From contig JAFOLE010000182.1 of NCBI GenBank assembly GCA_017419465.1, positions 1 through 9,454 of the forward strand: DNA of 9,454 bases, written 5' to 3'. Positions 1 to 6,257 of the stretch are shown one piece after another. The notes under the pieces were generated by a model. It saw nothing but the letters and a program-made list of their open reading frames with translations, was not told where the DNA came from and searched no databases. The translations under genes were made by a program, and so were the position numbers. Origin of the DNA: Solobacterium sp. Its GTDB lineage: Bacteria > Bacillota_I > Bacilli_A > Erysipelotrichales > Erysipelotrichaceae. How positions within the stretch are numbered: position 1 is the stretch's first letter; each line of letters opens with the position of its first letter.

Positions 1-482
1 GGATTTCCGAGAACACGGATCTTTCCCGCAGGAAAATCTTTCCCGCTGCGTTCATAGGCAAGTTCCACCGCATCCGCAAAACGCCCGAGAAATACATTTG
101 CCTTTCCGGCAAATGAGTTCTGTTCGGAGATCATCGTCGGAATCCTGCACTTTTTCGCCGCAAGGATCAGCGGCACGGAAATATAGTTGCCAAACCCTAC
201 GCACGCATCCGGATGATAGGAACGAAGAAGCCTCTCACATTTCCCGATGGCCCCTGCCATGGAAAGCAGATAACGGATTTTACCCGAAATGGACCCGGAG
301 GTATTCGGAATGTTCAGCGGAATAAAGCGATAGCCGGCTTCCGGAATCAGCTGACCCTCCAGACGGTCCTGACTTCCGACAAAAATCGCCTCTGTTCCCT
401 CTTCTTTCAGACGCTGCGCAAAGGCAAGCGCCGGATATATATGTCCGCCGGTTCCCCCGGCAGCGATCATTACGAGTTTCAT
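1..482 (-). CDS. murG: MurG, N-terminal part (gene runs off the left edge)
   Basis: UDP-N-acetylglucosamine:MurNAc-(pentapeptide)-PP-undecaprenol GlcNAc transferase. It makes lipid II on the inner face of the membrane. About 160 residues are present, starting at the ATG read from 482-480. Visible landmarks are the glycine-rich loop GGTGGHIYPAL (residues 9-19), then VGSQDRLEGQLIPEAGY, the second glycine-rich segment GFGNYISVPLILAA, and SEQNSFAGKAN followed by FADAV. These are the ordered hallmarks of the MurG N-terminal (acceptor-binding) domain. The usual HEQN motif reads SEQN here, so His is replaced by Ser; this may be lineage-typical. The C-terminal UDP-GlcNAc domain lies outside the window. 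There is no Shine-Dalgarno sequence before the ATG, and an extended -10 lies 6 nt upstream (see the promoter entry). The identity is secure. Confidence 0.95.
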   Translation of the reverse strand, partial: MKLVMIAAGGTGGHIYPALAFAQRLKEEGTEAIFVGSQDRLEGQLIPEAGYRFIPLNIPNTSGSISGKIRYLLSMAGAIGKCERLLRSYHPDACVGFGNYISVPLILAAKKCRIPTMISEQNSFAGKANVFLGRFADAVELAYERSGKDFPAGKIRVLGN

Positions 483-488
483 GACGCT

Positions 489-497
489 ATTTTAGCA
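489..497 (-). promoter_or_regulatory. murG extended -10 promoter, predicted leaderless start
   Basis: Read on the minus strand, TGC-TAAAAT (extended -10) ends 6 nt before the murG ATG at 482. The normal -10 to +1 distance would place transcription start on or next to the A of the ATG. No Shine-Dalgarno sequence lies in the 6-nt gap, and no convincing -35 hexamer is seen 16-18 bp upstream. Confidence 0.55.
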
Positions 498-564
498 CAC
501 CGGCAGTTATACAGCAGGATCCATGTGTAAAGGATTGAGACGGCTATTTGTGAACCGCATGGCT

Positions 565-570
565 TATAAT
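565..570 (+). promoter_or_regulatory. -10 box of the GH43-type lipoprotein gene, predicted leaderless start
   Basis: A perfect TATAAT ends 7 nt before the ATG at 578. The intervening bases AATTGCA contain no Shine-Dalgarno sequence. There is no good -35 at 16-18 bp. The divergent murG -10 (489-494) lies about 70 bp away, so the two promoters share a 95-bp intergenic region. Confidence 0.55.
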
Positions 571-577
571 AATTGCA

Positions 578-1798
578 ATGAAACGTTCGATCTCTTTGAT
601 TCTGACAGCCCTGCTGTTCCTCTCCGGATGCAGTGCAGAGCCTGCGCACGGACCGATGCCTGCGGGCAGTGCACCGGTTCCCACATACAGCGACTCTGAA
701 GAGGCATATCTCAGTGACTGCATTGACGAAAGTCTGTTCGACGGACAGGTTCTTCCTTCGGCAACTCCCGAGGGCGAACCGATCGAGTGGACGGTTCAAA
801 GCGGTAATGCAATGATTGAGGACGGTGTGATTCACAAGACCGCAGCGGCAGCCGAATATGAATCCATTTCGCTTGAAGCAGCTACTGAATCCCATCAGGT
901 CACTTTCCGCAGCCTGACCCTGAATGATCCGCTGGTTGCCTATGTGATTTCCTATTTCAGTTCGGACGGAACAGATGCGGAGCAATTGAAACTTGCCTAC
1001 ACCTATAATGGCGTTTACTGGTTCAAGGTGAATCAGGACCGCGGAATCCTGAAACCGTCATCCGGGACAAAGCGGCTGCGTGACCCTTCGCTTGTACGGA
1101 AACCGGGCGGCGGATTCGCACTCCTTGCGACCCAGGGATATGATACGGATTCGATTTATGTATATGACTCCGAAGACCTTGTTCATTATGAAAATGAACG
1201 CCTGCTCAGACTGAATGCATCGGAAGAGGGATCCATGAGCGGCTTGCAGGCGTGGGCGCCGGAAGCATTCTATGATCCTTCGCTCAGCACCTATATCATC
1301 ATCTGGAGCAGTCCCAGAGACGGCGGTGTATACTACAGCGCATCCGATGATCTGACCACGAATACCTATCCGGCATTGCTGTGTGATCCCGGGTTTAAAA
1401 CCATCGACCTCACCCTCACGCATACCCCATCCGGCCGGGCTGCCGTCCTGAAGGATGAACGGGAACCGATGGAAGAATACTCCCAGCTGTATCGTGCAGT
1501 CGGCCCTGCCTGGTATAACCTTACCGTTGAATCGTCCCCGCTTTATGACCGGCATCAGCTGGAAGGTCCGATGATCCTTAAAAGCAATGAGAAACCCGGC
1601 TGGTACATTTATGCGGATGATTATACCCGCAGTGAATACCGCGTCTACTATACCGATGATATCTACTCCGGTTCGCTCCGTGAGGCAGAAGACAATGATG
1701 TTCTGATCCCGCTTGAAAAGCCTTCACACAGCTATGCGCTTCCTGTGACATGGAAGGAGCTGGAACGAATCCTTGCAGTCTACCCGGACGGGCAGTAA
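578..1798 (+). CDS. Secreted lipoprotein, GH43-type glycosidase (five-bladed beta-propeller)
   Basis: 406 residues. Residues 1-18 form a lipoprotein signal peptide (MKRSISLILTALLFLSGC) with lipobox LSGC, so Cys18 should be lipidated and the protein displayed outside the membrane. Residues about 41-112 look like a small Ig-like beta domain (IEWTVQSGNAMIEDGVIHKT). Residues about 120-400 resemble the GH43 propeller: RDPSL (Asp169), WAPEAFYDP (226-234), ID (276-277), LEGPMI (Glu329, the candidate general acid) and a C-terminal SHSYALPVTWKELERIL that matches the HGTVxPVTxEEYxxL ending of many GH43 proteins. The family hydrolyses arabinosides, xylosides or related glycans; the substrate cannot be read here. 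The start is fixed by the signal peptide; a stop (TGA, 551-553) lies just upstream in frame. It is a single-gene unit divergent from murG. Family confidence is good, exact activity low. Confidence 0.8.
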   Translation: MKRSISLILTALLFLSGCSAEPAHGPMPAGSAPVPTYSDSEEAYLSDCIDESLFDGQVLPSATPEGEPIEWTVQSGNAMIEDGVIHKTAAAAEYESISLEAATESHQVTFRSLTLNDPLVAYVISYFSSDGTDAEQLKLAYTYNGVYWFKVNQDRGILKPSSGTKRLRDPSLVRKPGGGFALLATQGYDTDSIYVYDSEDLVHYENERLLRLNASEEGSMSGLQAWAPEAFYDPSLSTYIIIWSSPRDGGVYYSASDDLTTNTYPALLCDPGFKTIDLTLTHTPSGRAAVLKDEREPMEEYSQLYRAVGPAWYNLTVESSPLYDRHQLEGPMILKSNEKPGWYIYADDYTRSEYRVYYTDDIYSGSLREAEDNDVLIPLEKPSHSYALPVTWKELERILAVYPDGQ

Positions 1799-1898
1799 TA
1801 AACCCCTCAATCGAGGTCTGCGGCAGTGTTCAAAAAATCAGTAACCATGTTCAAATGAAAAATTTTTCAGTATTTTGATCGATGTTTCACTAAAAGAC

Positions 1899-1920
1899 AC
1901 AAAATAGACACTAATTTTGT
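1899..1920. repeat. Inverted repeat next to the -35, candidate operator
   Basis: ACAAAAT (1899-1905) and ATTTTGT (1914-1920) form a 7-bp inverted repeat around an 8-nt centre. The right arm shares its last T with the -35 hexamer of the following promoter. The position fits an operator for the small orphan gene, but no regulator can be assigned from the sequence. Confidence 0.4.
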
Positions 1921-1948
1921 TGAAATGGAAAATCGGCAGGAGTAATAT
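1920..1948 (+). promoter_or_regulatory. Sigma-A promoter of the 57-residue orphan gene
   Basis: TTGAAA (1920-1925), a 17-bp spacer and TAATAT (1943-1948). Predicted transcription start is near 1955, giving a leader of about 38 nt before the ATG at 1993. This is one of the best-spaced promoters in the window. Confidence 0.65.
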
Positions 1949-1992
1949 ATAGTTAAGCATTACCATTAAGGTTGCTACGAAAGGACAATAAC

Positions 1993-2166
1993 ATGAGAAG
2001 TATCGACAGTAACGCCATTTTTATGGTTGATTACGAGACCGATTCTTCTGTGGTCCGTGAGTACATGACAACCATTGATTACCAGAAATTACTCAATGAC
2101 GAACGCAATGGAAGTATTAAAATCATGAACCACCTGAGGATTGGTACCGTAAAGGAGAAGGCTTGA
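1993..2166 (+). CDS. Orphan small protein, 57 residues, unknown function
   Basis: I do not recognise this protein. The start at 1993 is chosen because GAAAGGA (1979-1985) sits 7 nt upstream as a ribosome binding site. An in-frame ATG at 1972 would add seven residues but has no such site. The product (MRSIDSNAIFMVDYETDSSV...) is soluble-looking and mixed-charge, with an acidic first half (DYETD) and a basic tail (KIMNHLRIGTVKEKA). It has no Cys, signal peptide or membrane segment. It is a complete stand-alone unit: its own promoter with an adjacent inverted repeat, a good ribosome binding site and a strong terminator whose loop contains its TGA stop. That packaging supports a real gene despite its size and its lower GC than the neighbours. 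Confidence 0.7.
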   Translation: MRSIDSNAIFMVDYETDSSVVREYMTTIDYQKLLNDERNGSIKIMNHLRIGTVKEKA

Positions 2167-2179
2167 GCCTTCTTTTTTT
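2156..2179 (+). terminator. Intrinsic terminator of the orphan gene, stop codon in the loop
   Basis: AGAAGGC (2156-2162) pairs with GCCTTCT (2167-2173) around the loop TTGA (2163-2166), followed by six T (2174-2179). The stop codon TGA (2164-2166) lies wholly in the tetraloop. Confidence 0.85.
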
Positions 2180-2183
2180 GTCA

Positions 2184-2215
2184 AAAGAATACGGTGCGTA
2201 CACACCGTATTCTTT
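2184..2215 (-). terminator. 13-bp hairpin terminating the regulator-mazG unit (possibly bidirectional)
   Basis: AAAGAATACGGTG (2184-2196) pairs perfectly with CACCGTATTCTTT (2203-2215) around a 6-nt loop. It lies 9 nt beyond the mazG-like stop. On the minus strand it is followed by a short T stretch; on the plus strand by a pyrimidine-rich tract. It sits back to back with the terminator at 2156-2179 and so isolates convergent units. Confidence 0.75.
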
Positions 2216-2224
2216 CCTTTTCTC

Positions 2225-2521
2225 TTATTCCCCGCTTCCGGGATATGCGTCCATACGCTTCTGATATCGCTCCAGTACTTCCGAAAGAAGCGCATCCGGT
2301 TCAATACCGGCTTCACTGATCAGTGCGATCAGAGAGAACAGGCAGTCACCTGCTTCATCACGGAACGCCTCGTTCATTTCTGCGGTATGGGAGCCGTAAT
2401 CGGTGGATTCAAGAATTGCCCTTCCGAGCTGCCCTGCTTCACTGACAAAGTCAATGTAGCGGCTCTGCGGGTCGATATGAAGCCCATAGCGATCAAGGAA
2501 TTCTGACACATCATTCATCAT
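2225..2521 (-). CDS. MazG-like NTP pyrophosphohydrolase-type protein
   Basis: 98 residues. The four-helix MazG/dUTPase-type fold is suggested by FVSEAGQLGRAIL (26-37) and EAFRDEAGDCLFSLIALISEAGI (51-73). MazG-fold enzymes hydrolyse (d)NTPs to NMP and pyrophosphate, using Mg2+ bound by EXXE and EXXD motifs. The EXXD is present (Glu56, Asp59). The first motif reads E-A-G-Q (28-31), so one metal-ligand Glu is Gln. The start at 2521 is chosen because AGGAG (2534-2530) lies 8 nt upstream; a second ATG follows directly, and an ATG at 2572 lacks such a site. The gene overlaps the end of the upstream regulator by 11 nt, so they are probably co-transcribed and translationally coupled. Activity and substrate are uncertain because of the altered motif. 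Confidence 0.75.
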   Translation of the reverse strand: MMNDVSEFLDRYGLHIDPQSRYIDFVSEAGQLGRAILESTDYGSHTAEMNEAFRDEAGDCLFSLIALISEAGIEPDALLSEVLERYQKRMDAYPGSGE

Positions 2522-3200
2522 GATGTTTTCTCCTGCGGTGGGTTGCGAAAATGCCGCGGTTGTATTCCTCAAACAGGATCGGGTCTGCGATCATATACCC
2601 CTGCTCGCCTTTTTTGAGAATTCCCTTGTTCAGCAGCATTACCATGCAGCGCTTAAGGATCCGCGGGGTTGTCGAAAGATCCTTTGCACAGCGGTCCCAG
2701 TCCGGAACCCATTCCAGGTCGGTGCGCTTTGCGGCAATATACGAGCACAGCATGACTTCCATCGGATATTTCTTGAAGAAGAAGGAATTCATGGACTGGT
2801 CAATGAATGACGCATAGCCTTTTGCCAGATGAAGAATGAACGCCGGCTGTTTTAACAGCACCTCTTTATTCTGCAAAAGCGGAAGCGCAATTGCCTTTAC
2901 GTCCGTTTCACATACGGCACGCACATGCGCCATATTGTCATCCCGCATCAGCAGCGTATCGTCAAATACGCCTTTGCCGACATAACGGCCAAGCGCAAGT
3001 CCGGATTTCTCTTTTGCGGGTATCAGCGTTTTGACAGAGCCGTCGAGCAGAAAAAACAGATCCTGCATCTCTTCCCCGTCCTCACAGATAAATTCGCCCG
3101 GGTTAAATGCACAGAGCTGCGGATTTACAATATCATTCAGATCAATGTCATAATCCTCCAGAACGCGGACATGTTCATCCAAGGTTTCAAGTTCTCTCAT
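2511..3200 (-). CDS. Crp/Fnr-type (YeiL-like) transcriptional regulator
   Basis: 229 residues. Residues about 25-110 have the cyclic-nucleotide-binding-type jelly roll: FNPGEFICEDGEEMQDLFFLLDGSVKTLI (32-60), then GKGVFDD (75-81). A long linker helix follows (about 113-145). A C-terminal winged helix is seen at about 165-207 (DRCAKDLSTTPRILKRCMVMLLNKGILKKGEQGYMI). The canonical PRRE-type cAMP pocket of Crp is not evident, and the six cysteines (30, 39, 97, 152, 171, 185) are not arranged like an Fnr N-terminal Fe-S cluster, so the effector is unknown. The order of domains matches YeiL-like regulators of Bacillota. The ATG at 3200 is preceded by TATAAT 7 nt upstream and by no properly spaced Shine-Dalgarno sequence. 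It is the first gene of a two-gene unit with the mazG-like gene; its target genes cannot be inferred. Confidence 0.82.
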   Translation of the reverse strand: MRELETLDEHVRVLEDYDIDLNDIVNPQLCAFNPGEFICEDGEEMQDLFFLLDGSVKTLIPAKEKSGLALGRYVGKGVFDDTLLMRDDNMAHVRAVCETDVKAIALPLLQNKEVLLKQPAFILHLAKGYASFIDQSMNSFFFKKYPMEVMLCSYIAAKRTDLEWVPDWDRCAKDLSTTPRILKRCMVMLLNKGILKKGEQGYMIADPILFEEYNRGIFATHRRRKHHDE

Positions 3201-3207
3201 GCCTTCA

Positions 3208-3216
3208 ATTATATCA
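3208..3216 (-). promoter_or_regulatory. Extended -10 promoter of the Crp-like regulator, predicted leaderless
   Basis: Minus strand TGA-TATAAT is a perfect extended -10 ending 7 nt before the ATG at 3200. The gap TGAAGGC contains a GAAGG, but only one base from the ATG, too close to work as a Shine-Dalgarno site. Transcription should start at or next to the ATG. The -35 region is weak. Confidence 0.65.
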
Positions 3217-3257
3217 CCTGGTTGACCGGTCCACAGACATGCCTGAAGAGAAGAAAC

Positions 3258-3293
3258 AAAAAACAGATAACTGTTTTCACGCAGTTATCTGTT
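3258..3293 (-). terminator. Terminator of the tig-lon-engB operon, overlapping the engB stop
   Basis: AACAGATAACTG (3262-3273) pairs with CAGTTATCTGTT (3282-3293) around the 8-nt loop that contains the engB stop (3277-3279). Read on the minus strand, the 12-bp stem is followed by TTTTTT (3263-3258). The 5' arm of the RNA hairpin is the last coding part of engB. Confidence 0.88.
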
Positions 3294-3858
3294 CAATTTC
3301 CTGTAATACGCGCTCGATACCGGTTTTCTGAGTTCCGGACACTGTGCAGCAGGATGCGGCAGGAACCCCGAGTTCCTTCGCAATCTTCGCGACAGCCTGA
3401 ATGCCGGCTCCGCGCGACAGTTTGTCCGCTTTCATGCATACCGGAATGACCGGCAGATGATTGGCTCTTGCATACTCCATCATCGTAAGATCATCCGCAT
3501 TCGGAATCCGGCGGATATCCAGAACGAGAATCAATGCTTTCAGCTGATCCCGCCCCGTCATGTACGGATCAATCAGTTCACTGAACATCAGTGCGGTATC
3601 ATTACCGCCCTTTGCATATCCGTATCCCGGAGAATCGCAGAATACCATCCGGTGATCAACTTCAAAGAAATTCAGAAGTCTTGTTTTACCGGGTGTTTTG
3701 CCGGTATACGCAAGTTTTTTGCGATTTACCAGCGCATTGATCAGTGTGCTTTTGCCCGCATTGGAACGGCCCGCAAACATCACTTCCGGAAGCTGGCTGT
3801 CCGGCCACTGCGACTGATTTGCGGCAGTGGCCAGAAGCGTTACCTCATGATACTGCAT
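3277..3858 (-). CDS. engB: EngB/YsxC (YihA) ribosome biogenesis GTPase
   Basis: 193 residues, the usual length for EngB (YsxC in Bacillus), an essential GTPase acting in late assembly of the large ribosomal subunit. G motifs in order: G1 GRSNAGKST (30-38), G2 in KTPGKTR (54-60), G3 DSPGYG (75-80), G4 KADK (143-146) and G5 SGTQKTG (174-180). Flanking signatures FAGRSN, LNFF and DIRRIPNADD also fit. The ATG (3858-3856) shares its A with the lon stop in a TGATG overlap, and no clear ribosome binding site precedes it. Translation probably depends on termination-reinitiation from lon. It is the last gene of the operon; its end is folded into the terminator. Placement directly after lon matches the Bacillus arrangement. 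Confidence 0.96.
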   Translation of the reverse strand: MQYHEVTLLATAANQSQWPDSQLPEVMFAGRSNAGKSTLINALVNRKKLAYTGKTPGKTRLLNFFEVDHRMVFCDSPGYGYAKGGNDTALMFSELIDPYMTGRDQLKALILVLDIRRIPNADDLTMMEYARANHLPVIPVCMKADKLSRGAGIQAVAKIAKELGVPAASCCTVSGTQKTGIERVLQEIEQITA

Positions 3859-6179
3859 CAGCGCACCAGCGCTTCTTTCAGAACCTGCGACATCGTCTCA
3901 ACCGGAACGAATGTCACGTGGTCTTTAACCGCCTGGGGCACCTCATCGAGATCCCGGAGGTTTGCCTTCGGCATCAGGATCTTGGTAATGCCTGCACGGT
4001 TTGCGGCAAGCGACTTTTCACGAAGGCCGCCGATCGGCAGAACGTTTCCGCGAAGTGTTACCTCACCGGTCATCGCAAGATCTGCATGTACCGGGGTTTC
4101 ACTGAGTGCACTGACAAGCGCGGTTGTCATCGTCACACCGGCGGACGGTCCATCTTTAGGAACCGCACCTTCCGGGATGTGAATATGGACGTCATGCTTC
4201 TCAAAGAATTCCGGATCGATATGAAGTTCTCTTGCATGCGCCTTGACATAGTCCATGGCAATCTCTGCAGATTCCTTCATGACATCGCCGAGTTTTCCGG
4301 TCAGCGCCAGACGTCCTTTTCCTTCGAAATAGTTGACCTCGATCTGAAGTACATCACCGCCGAACGAAGTATATGCCAGACCTGTAACAACACCGATCTG
4401 ATCTTTCTTTTCCTTCATTCCGTGATCAAACATCTGCTTGCCGAGCCATTCGGTAATCAGCTTGTTCGTAACGGTTACCGACTTCTTTCCGTCATTCAGA
4501 ATCGCGAGAACCGTCTTGCGGCAGAGTGTACCGATCGTACGTTCCAGCTGACGGACACCTGCTTCTCTGGTGTAGTGACGGATCAGATACAGGATCTCCT
4601 TTTCCTTCAGATGGAACTGCGACGGCTTGAGACCGTTGGCCGCAAGCTGTTTCGGAATCAGGTGATCAACCGCAATCTGAACCTTATCGACTTCGGTATA
4701 GGACGGAAGTTCGATGATCTCAAGACGATCCTGAAGCGGTGCAGGAATGTTTTCAAGATAGTTGGCTGTCGCAATAAAGAGGACATTGGAGAGATCATAT
4801 GCCTCTTCCAGGTAATGGTCACTGAAGAACTGGTTCTGTTCGGGATCCAGTACTTCAAGCAGCGCATCACTCGGGTCCCCCTTATAATCAGCGCCCATCT
4901 TGTCGATTTCATCAATCAGGAATACCGGATTGATTACACCGGCCTTCTTCATTCCCTGAATGATACGTCCGGGAAGCGAACCGAGATAGGTACGGCGATG
5001 GCCGCGGATCTCTGCTTCATCACGGACGCCGCCAAGCGACATCTTTACAAACTTCCGGTCGATGGAACGGGCAACGGACTTGGCAAGACTGGTCTTACCG
5101 ACGCCGGGAGGACCTACGAGACAGAGGATCGGTGAGTTGAGATTTCCGGTCATCTGCTTGACAGCGAGATACTCCATAATGCGTTCCTTGACCTTTTCAA
5201 GACCGTAATGGTCTTCATCAAGAATTGCACGGACTGCTTTCAGATCCGAACTGTCCTCGGTCTTCTGCCACCAGGGAACTTTCAGAAGCCAGTCAAGGTA
5301 TGTGCGTTCCACACTTGCCTCACCGCTTCCCGGCGGCAGCATTTCATATCGGCGCAGTTCTTCCAGCGCCTTTTCCTTTACGTGATCGGGATACGGATTC
5401 TTCTCGATCATTTCCCGCATCTCACTGACATCGTCGGTAAGATTGGAAACATCACCGAGTTCTTCCTTGATCGCCTTCAGTTTTTCACGCAGGTAGTATT
5501 CCTTCTGACCGTCATCAATGTGTTCTTTTACCTTGTCATTGATGGTGGACTCCAGTTTGGAAAACTGCTGCTGCTTTTCCAGTTCGGCAATGATCCGCAC
5601 CATGCGGTCATTGACCGAAGTCATTTCAAGAAGCTCCTGCTTTACCGGAGTCTCAAGCGGGAAATATTGTGCGAACTGATCGGTCAGCGTCTGTGCGCTT
5701 ACCCCTTTGGACAGCTGTGTAATGACATCTGAAGGGAACGCGGAAGCGATATTTGAGAACTGCTCAAATTCGCTGATGATCCGTTTGACCAGTGCGGTCT
5801 CTTCCATCTTCGGACCGATCTCATCCTCCATGACACGGATGGATGCGATCATCATATCATCACTGTCTTCCAGCTCAGCAAGCCGCGCACGTTTGACACC
5901 GGTAAAGGTAACCCGCATGAAGCCTTCCTTGCGGCGGACAATTTTGATTCGGGACAGTGTTCCTACCTGATACAGGTTTTCCTGTTTCGGATCATCGACC
6001 ATGATGTCATTCTGGCAGACGACCCAGACCATGGAATTGTAGTTGGACGATGATTCATTCACCGCGTTCAGTGATTTCTCACGTCCGACTTCGATCATGA
6101 CATCCTGTCCGGGGAAAACGACGATTCCGCGCGTGCAGATAACAGGAACACGATAATGCTGTGAATTGTTAATTGCCAT
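3858..6179 (-). CDS. lon: ATP-dependent Lon protease (LonA type)
   Basis: 773 residues, full length. Lon is a cytosolic hexameric AAA+ serine protease that degrades misfolded and regulatory proteins. Residues about 10-200 are the N-terminal substrate-recognition domain (VPVICTRGIVVFPGQDVMIEVGREKS), followed by a coiled helical region to about 300. The AAA+ module has Walker A GPPGVGKT (356-363) and Walker B LIDEID (421-426). The C-terminal protease domain has PKDGPSAG with Ser679 and GGLREKSLAANRAG with Lys722, the Ser-Lys dyad at the same numbers as in E. coli Lon. The ATG at 6179 has a strong AAGGAGG site 6 nt upstream. The gene lies 78 nt after tig with a hairpin between them, and it overlaps engB. 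No promoter of its own is evident, so it is probably expressed from the CIRCE-controlled tig promoter. Confidence 0.97.
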   Translation of the reverse strand: MAINNSQHYRVPVICTRGIVVFPGQDVMIEVGREKSLNAVNESSSNYNSMVWVVCQNDIMVDDPKQENLYQVGTLSRIKIVRRKEGFMRVTFTGVKRARLAELEDSDDMMIASIRVMEDEIGPKMEETALVKRIISEFEQFSNIASAFPSDVITQLSKGVSAQTLTDQFAQYFPLETPVKQELLEMTSVNDRMVRIIAELEKQQQFSKLESTINDKVKEHIDDGQKEYYLREKLKAIKEELGDVSNLTDDVSEMREMIEKNPYPDHVKEKALEELRRYEMLPPGSGEASVERTYLDWLLKVPWWQKTEDSSDLKAVRAILDEDHYGLEKVKERIMEYLAVKQMTGNLNSPILCLVGPPGVGKTSLAKSVARSIDRKFVKMSLGGVRDEAEIRGHRRTYLGSLPGRIIQGMKKAGVINPVFLIDEIDKMGADYKGDPSDALLEVLDPEQNQFFSDHYLEEAYDLSNVLFIATANYLENIPAPLQDRLEIIELPSYTEVDKVQIAVDHLIPKQLAANGLKPSQFHLKEKEILYLIRHYTREAGVRQLERTIGTLCRKTVLAILNDGKKSVTVTNKLITEWLGKQMFDHGMKEKKDQIGVVTGLAYTSFGGDVLQIEVNYFEGKGRLALTGKLGDVMKESAEIAMDYVKAHARELHIDPEFFEKHDVHIHIPEGAVPKDGPSAGVTMTTALVSALSETPVHADLAMTGEVTLRGNVLPIGGLREKSLAANRAGITKILMPKANLRDLDEVPQAVKDHVTFVPVETMSQVLKEALVR

Positions 6180-6211
6180 CTGAACCCTCCTTTTTTGATC
6201 AAATTTTACAA

Positions 6212-6235
6212 AATAAGACGCAGGGGCGTCTTATT
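6212..6235 (-). terminator. Intercistronic hairpin between tig and lon (attenuator or stability element)
   Basis: AATAAGACGC (6212-6221) pairs perfectly with GCGTCTTATT (6226-6235) around a 4-nt loop, 22 nt after the tig stop. On the minus strand it is followed by TTGTAAAATTTG, a broken T tract. It could be a partial terminator that lowers lon relative to tig, or a 3' stabilising hairpin. A 10-bp perfect stem is unlikely by chance; the function is inferred. Confidence 0.6.
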
Positions 6236-6257
6236 CTGTGGTTTCGTAATGTACTGA

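Larger units (their letters stand above)
1799..1992. other. AT-rich intergenic region with palindromes and a promoter
   Basis: 194 nt between the GH43 gene and the small orphan gene. No clear intrinsic terminator follows the GH43 stop; only a 4-bp CCTC/GAGG hairpin is present near 1804-1815. It holds the palindrome TGAAAAATTTTTCA (1856-1869), a direct repeat AGACAC-AAAAT-AGACAC (1895-1911), an inverted repeat (1899-1920) and the promoter described separately. It is clearly more AT-rich than the flanking genes. Confidence 0.6.

Noticed and set aside
479..985. 168-codon minus-strand frame over the start of the GH43 lipoprotein and end of murG
   Set aside because: It overlaps the signal peptide region of a well-supported gene and the murG start, and has a Cys/Arg-rich unstructured translation with no ribosome binding site.
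1804..1815. CCTC-AATC-GAGG as a terminator for the GH43 gene
   Set aside because: The stem is only 4 bp and no T tract follows.
3744..5135. 463-codon open frame on the plus strand antisense to lon and engB
   Set aside because: It lies wholly over two unmistakable conserved genes on the other strand; the translation is Cys/His/Arg-rich and resembles no protein. It is a codon-bias shadow.
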